Shown: one piece after another, positions 61,810 to 64,000 of the stretch
How positions within the stretch are numbered: position 1 is the first letter of the stretch
How the letters are laid out: each line of letters begins with the position of its first letter
Assembly: GCF_004364335.1 (NCBI RefSeq)
Contig: NZ_SOCR01000007.1
Location: 124,001-188,000, forward strand
Origin: Pseudomonas graminis
GTDB taxonomy: Bacteria > Pseudomonadota > Gammaproteobacteria > Pseudomonadales > Pseudomonadaceae
Length of the DNA: 64,000 bases
Direction: 5' to 3'
The notes under the pieces: generated by a model
Database searches by the model: none
What the model was told of the DNA's origin: nothing
Seen by the model: only the letters and a program-made list of their open reading frames with translations
Program-made: the position numbers and the translations under genes

Positions 61810-63537
61810 ATGAAGTTCGAACCCTTTGCCCAGTCGCTCGTTGCGACGGCGCTTATCCTTGGCCTGTCCTGTGCTCACGCCGCTTCCGTGGCCCCGGCCG
61901 CCGCCGAAAACGGCATGGTCGTCACCGCGCAGCATCTGGCCACCCACGTGGGTGTCGACGTGCTCAAATCCGGCGGCAACGCGGTGGATGCGGCCGTTGC
62001 CGTGGGCTACGCGCTGGCGGTGGTCTATCCCGCCGCCGGCAACCTCGGCGGAGGCGGTTTCATGACCATTCAACTGGCGGACGGGCGCAAGACCTTCCTC
62101 GACTTCCGCGAGAAAGCCCCGCTGGCGGCCAGCGCCAACATGTACTTGGACAAGGACGGCAACGTCGTGCCGGACCTGAGTTCCAAGGGTCACCTGGCCG
62201 TCGGCGTGCCCGGCACGGTGTCCGGGATGGAAATGGCGCTCAGCAAATACGGCACCAAAAAGCGCGCCGACGTCATTGCGCCAGCGATCAAACTCGCTGA
62301 AAACGGCTTCGCGCTGGAGCAAGGGGATGTCGACCTGCTCGGCACCGCCACCGACGAATTCAAAGCCGACGCCAAGGACCTGGGCACGATCTTTCTGAAC
62401 AAGGGCCAACCGCTGCAAGTCGGCGACACCCTCGTGCAGAAAGACCTCGCCAAAACCCTCAAGGAGATCTCCGCCAAAGGCAGCGACGGTTTCTACAAGG
62501 GCTGGGTGGCCAAGGCCATCGTCGATTCCAGCCAGGCGGGGAAGGGCATCATCACCCAGGCGGATCTGGACAAATACGCGACCCGCGAACTGGCGCCGAT
62601 CGAGTGTGATTACCGCGGCTACCACGTGGTGTCGGCGCCGCCACCGAGCTCCGGCGGCGTGGTCATCTGCGAGATCATGAACATCCTCGAAGGCTACCCG
62701 ATGCAGGAACTGGGTTATCACTCCGCCCAGGGGCTGCATTATCAGATAGAGGCCATGCGTCACGCCTACGTCGACCGCAACAGCTACCTCGGCGACCCGG
62801 ATTTCGTCAAAAACCCCATCAGCCATCTGCTCGACCGCGACTACGCCGCCAAGCTGCGCGCCGCCATCGAACCGCAAAAAGCCGGGATCTCCCAGAACAT
62901 CAAACCCGGCGTCGCGCCCCACGAAGGCAACAACACCACGCACTATTCCATCGTCGACAAATGGGGCAACGCGGTGTCCGTCACCTACACGCTTAACGAC
63001 TGGTTCGGCGCAGGCGTGATGGCGAGCAGCACCGGCGTGATCCTCAACGACGAGATGGACGACTTCACCTCCAAGGTCGGCGTGCCGAACATGTACGGCC
63101 TGATTCAGGGCGAAGCCAACGCCATCGCGCCGGGCAAGTCGCCGTTGTCATCGATGAGCCCGACCATCGTTACCAGAGACGGCAAGACCGTGATGGTGGT
63201 TGGCACCCCGGGCGGCAGCCGCATCATCACCGCGACCTTGCTGACCATGCTCAACGTCATCGACTACGGCATGAACATTCAGGAGGCGGTCGATGCGCCA
63301 CGCTTCCACCAACAGTGGATGCCGGAAACCACCAACCTGGAGGCCTTCGCGGTCAGCCCGGACACCCAGAAGATCCTCGAAAGCTGGGGCCATGAGTTTG
63401 CCGGTCCCCAGGACGCCAACCACTTGGCCGCCATCCTCGTCGGCGCGCCGTCGCTGGGCGGCAAACCCGTGGGTAACAACCGTTTCTACGGCGCCAACGA
63501 CCCACGGCGCAGCACCGGGTTGTCGCTGGGCTATTGA
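61810..63537 (+). CDS. ggt: Gamma-glutamyltransferase
   Basis: This 575-residue periplasmic enzyme has a signal peptide (residues about 1-25) and is a self-cleaving proenzyme. The catalytic threonine T377 begins the small subunit in NNTTHYSIVDKWGNAVSVT, equivalent to E. coli T391. The oxyanion and substrate-binding motifs SPLSSMSPTIV and GTPGGSRIITATL are present. It hydrolyses or transfers gamma-glutamyl groups from glutathione. ATG 61810 starts the signal peptide. No partner gene is adjacent in this window. Confidence 0.97.
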   Translation: MKFEPFAQSLVATALILGLSCAHAASVAPAAAENGMVVTAQHLATHVGVDVLKSGGNAVDAAVAVGYALAVVYPAAGNLGGGGFMTIQLADGRKTFLDFREKAPLAASANMYLDKDGNVVPDLSSKGHLAVGVPGTVSGMEMALSKYGTKKRADVIAPAIKLAENGFALEQGDVDLLGTATDEFKADAKDLGTIFLNKGQPLQVGDTLVQKDLAKTLKEISAKGSDGFYKGWVAKAIVDSSQAGKGIITQADLDKYATRELAPIECDYRGYHVVSAPPPSSGGVVICEIMNILEGYPMQELGYHSAQGLHYQIEAMRHAYVDRNSYLGDPDFVKNPISHLLDRDYAAKLRAAIEPQKAGISQNIKPGVAPHEGNNTTHYSIVDKWGNAVSVTYTLNDWFGAGVMASSTGVILNDEMDDFTSKVGVPNMYGLIQGEANAIAPGKSPLSSMSPTIVTRDGKTVMVVGTPGGSRIITATLLTMLNVIDYGMNIQEAVDAPRFHQQWMPETTNLEAFAVSPDTQKILESWGHEFAGPQDANHLAAILVGAPSLGGKPVGNNRFYGANDPRRSTGLSLGY

Positions 63538-63728
63538 TCTAATCGGCATCTGATTCGCCGGACGGGGCAGGGTGCCTTTGTTCGGTGACCGGGGGCTGTC
63601 CTTCGCCCAAGGCAAGGCCTGCGCGTGATTTTGGTTGCGCGCCGGGTGCGCTGAAGTGTTATGTTATAACCCGTTTTGCAGGCCGCTGAAGGGCCTGTCG
63701 GTTATCGCGCTTCGAGAGTCCACCGCGT

Positions 63729-64000
63729 ATGCAAACCCTGTCTATCCCTCTGCAATCTCCCGCTACGGCCATCGCCCATCCCGGCCGCCTGCAATCGATC
63801 GATGCCCTGCGTGGGCTGATCATCATCTTCATGCTGCTGGATCACGTGCGCGAGACCTTCTTTCTGCACCATCAGGTCAGCGACCCGATGGACGTCGCTC
63901 ACACCAGTGTAGACCTGTTCATCAGCCGCACCCTGGCGCATTTCTGCGCGCCGTTGTTCGTGTTTCTCACCGGGCTTTCGGCCTGGCTGTACGGCGAACG
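63729..64000 (+). CDS. DUF1624-type (heparan-alpha-glucosaminide N-acetyltransferase-like) membrane protein, partial
   Basis: The first 90 residues of a protein that runs past the window. It contains the RLQSIDALRGLIIIFMLLDHVRE segment, the typical start of the DUF1624 / acyltransferase-like membrane family. Further helices follow (ISRTLAHFCAPLFVFLTGLSAWLYG). The rest is outside the window, so function and length are unresolved. Confidence 0.8.
   Translation, partial: MQTLSIPLQSPATAIAHPGRLQSIDALRGLIIIFMLLDHVRETFFLHHQVSDPMDVAHTSVDLFISRTLAHFCAPLFVFLTGLSAWLYGE

Overview
This window comes from a fluorescent-lineage Pseudomonas chromosome (Pseudomonas sensu stricto, most likely the P. fluorescens/P. 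syringae side). The inference rests on the high-GC coding style, the Pseudomonas REP elements with a CCGGCTNNAGCCGG core, a PrrF-type iron sRNA, a CrcY-type sRNA beside the HMG-CoA lyase gene, and the MuxABC-OpmB, liu and GlgE/TreS/GlgB gene sets. No prophage, IS element, integron, CRISPR array, rRNA or tRNA was seen. It reads as ordinary core and lineage-specific chromosome.

Layout. 1-9.9 kb: an LRR/kinase-like protein cut by the window start, a divergent TetR/MFS pair, tspO, two uncharacterised genes, a tandem REP block, a catalase-like peroxidase with a cytochrome b561, an M14 carboxypeptidase, and a small sigma-region-4/FecR-N-terminal fusion. 10-15.2 kb: a prrF sRNA with a Fur-box promoter, an Lrp regulator divergent from a 1161-residue indolepyruvate ferredoxin oxidoreductase, then a 700-bp REP array containing an exact 139-bp tandem duplication. 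15.2-22.9 kb: the leucine/isovalerate (liu) genes, liuABCD in one operon and liuE-liuR in a second unit. They are separated by a crcY sRNA that has its own sigma-54 promoter. LiuR-like palindromes lie before both liuA and liuR. 23-37 kb: a LysR/acyl-CoA dehydrogenase pair, a PstS-OmpA fusion, xthA, a GNAT protein, tamA-tamB, an aldo/keto reductase divergent from a LysR regulator, and tpx with a strong terminator. 37-46.5 kb: the four-gene muxABC-opmB RND efflux operon. 46.6-52.4 kb: an MHYT-GGDEF-EAL protein, an SDR, a MocR-type regulator, an MgtC protein, REPs and a 58-residue proline-rich ORF. 52.6-60.4 kb: glgE, treS-maltokinase and glgB, preceded by an AlgU-like promoter. 60.7-64 kb: a TIGR04211-like SH3 protein, gamma-glutamyltranspeptidase, and the start of a DUF1624-type membrane protein.

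How the genes work together. LiuA-E convert isovaleryl-CoA to acetyl-CoA plus acetoacetate. GlgE, TreS-Pep2 and GlgB interconvert trehalose, maltose, maltose-1-phosphate and branched alpha-glucan; their AlgU-like promoter suggests control by osmotic or desiccation stress. TamA/TamB and MuxABC-OpmB are envelope machines. The two sRNAs tie the region to iron (PrrF) and carbon (CrcY) regulation. The most informative discoveries are the two unannotated sRNA loci with their promoters, the paired LiuR boxes, the AlgU-like promoter, the sigma4-FecR fusion, the hairpin over a ribosome-binding site at 4140-4175, and the recent REP duplications.
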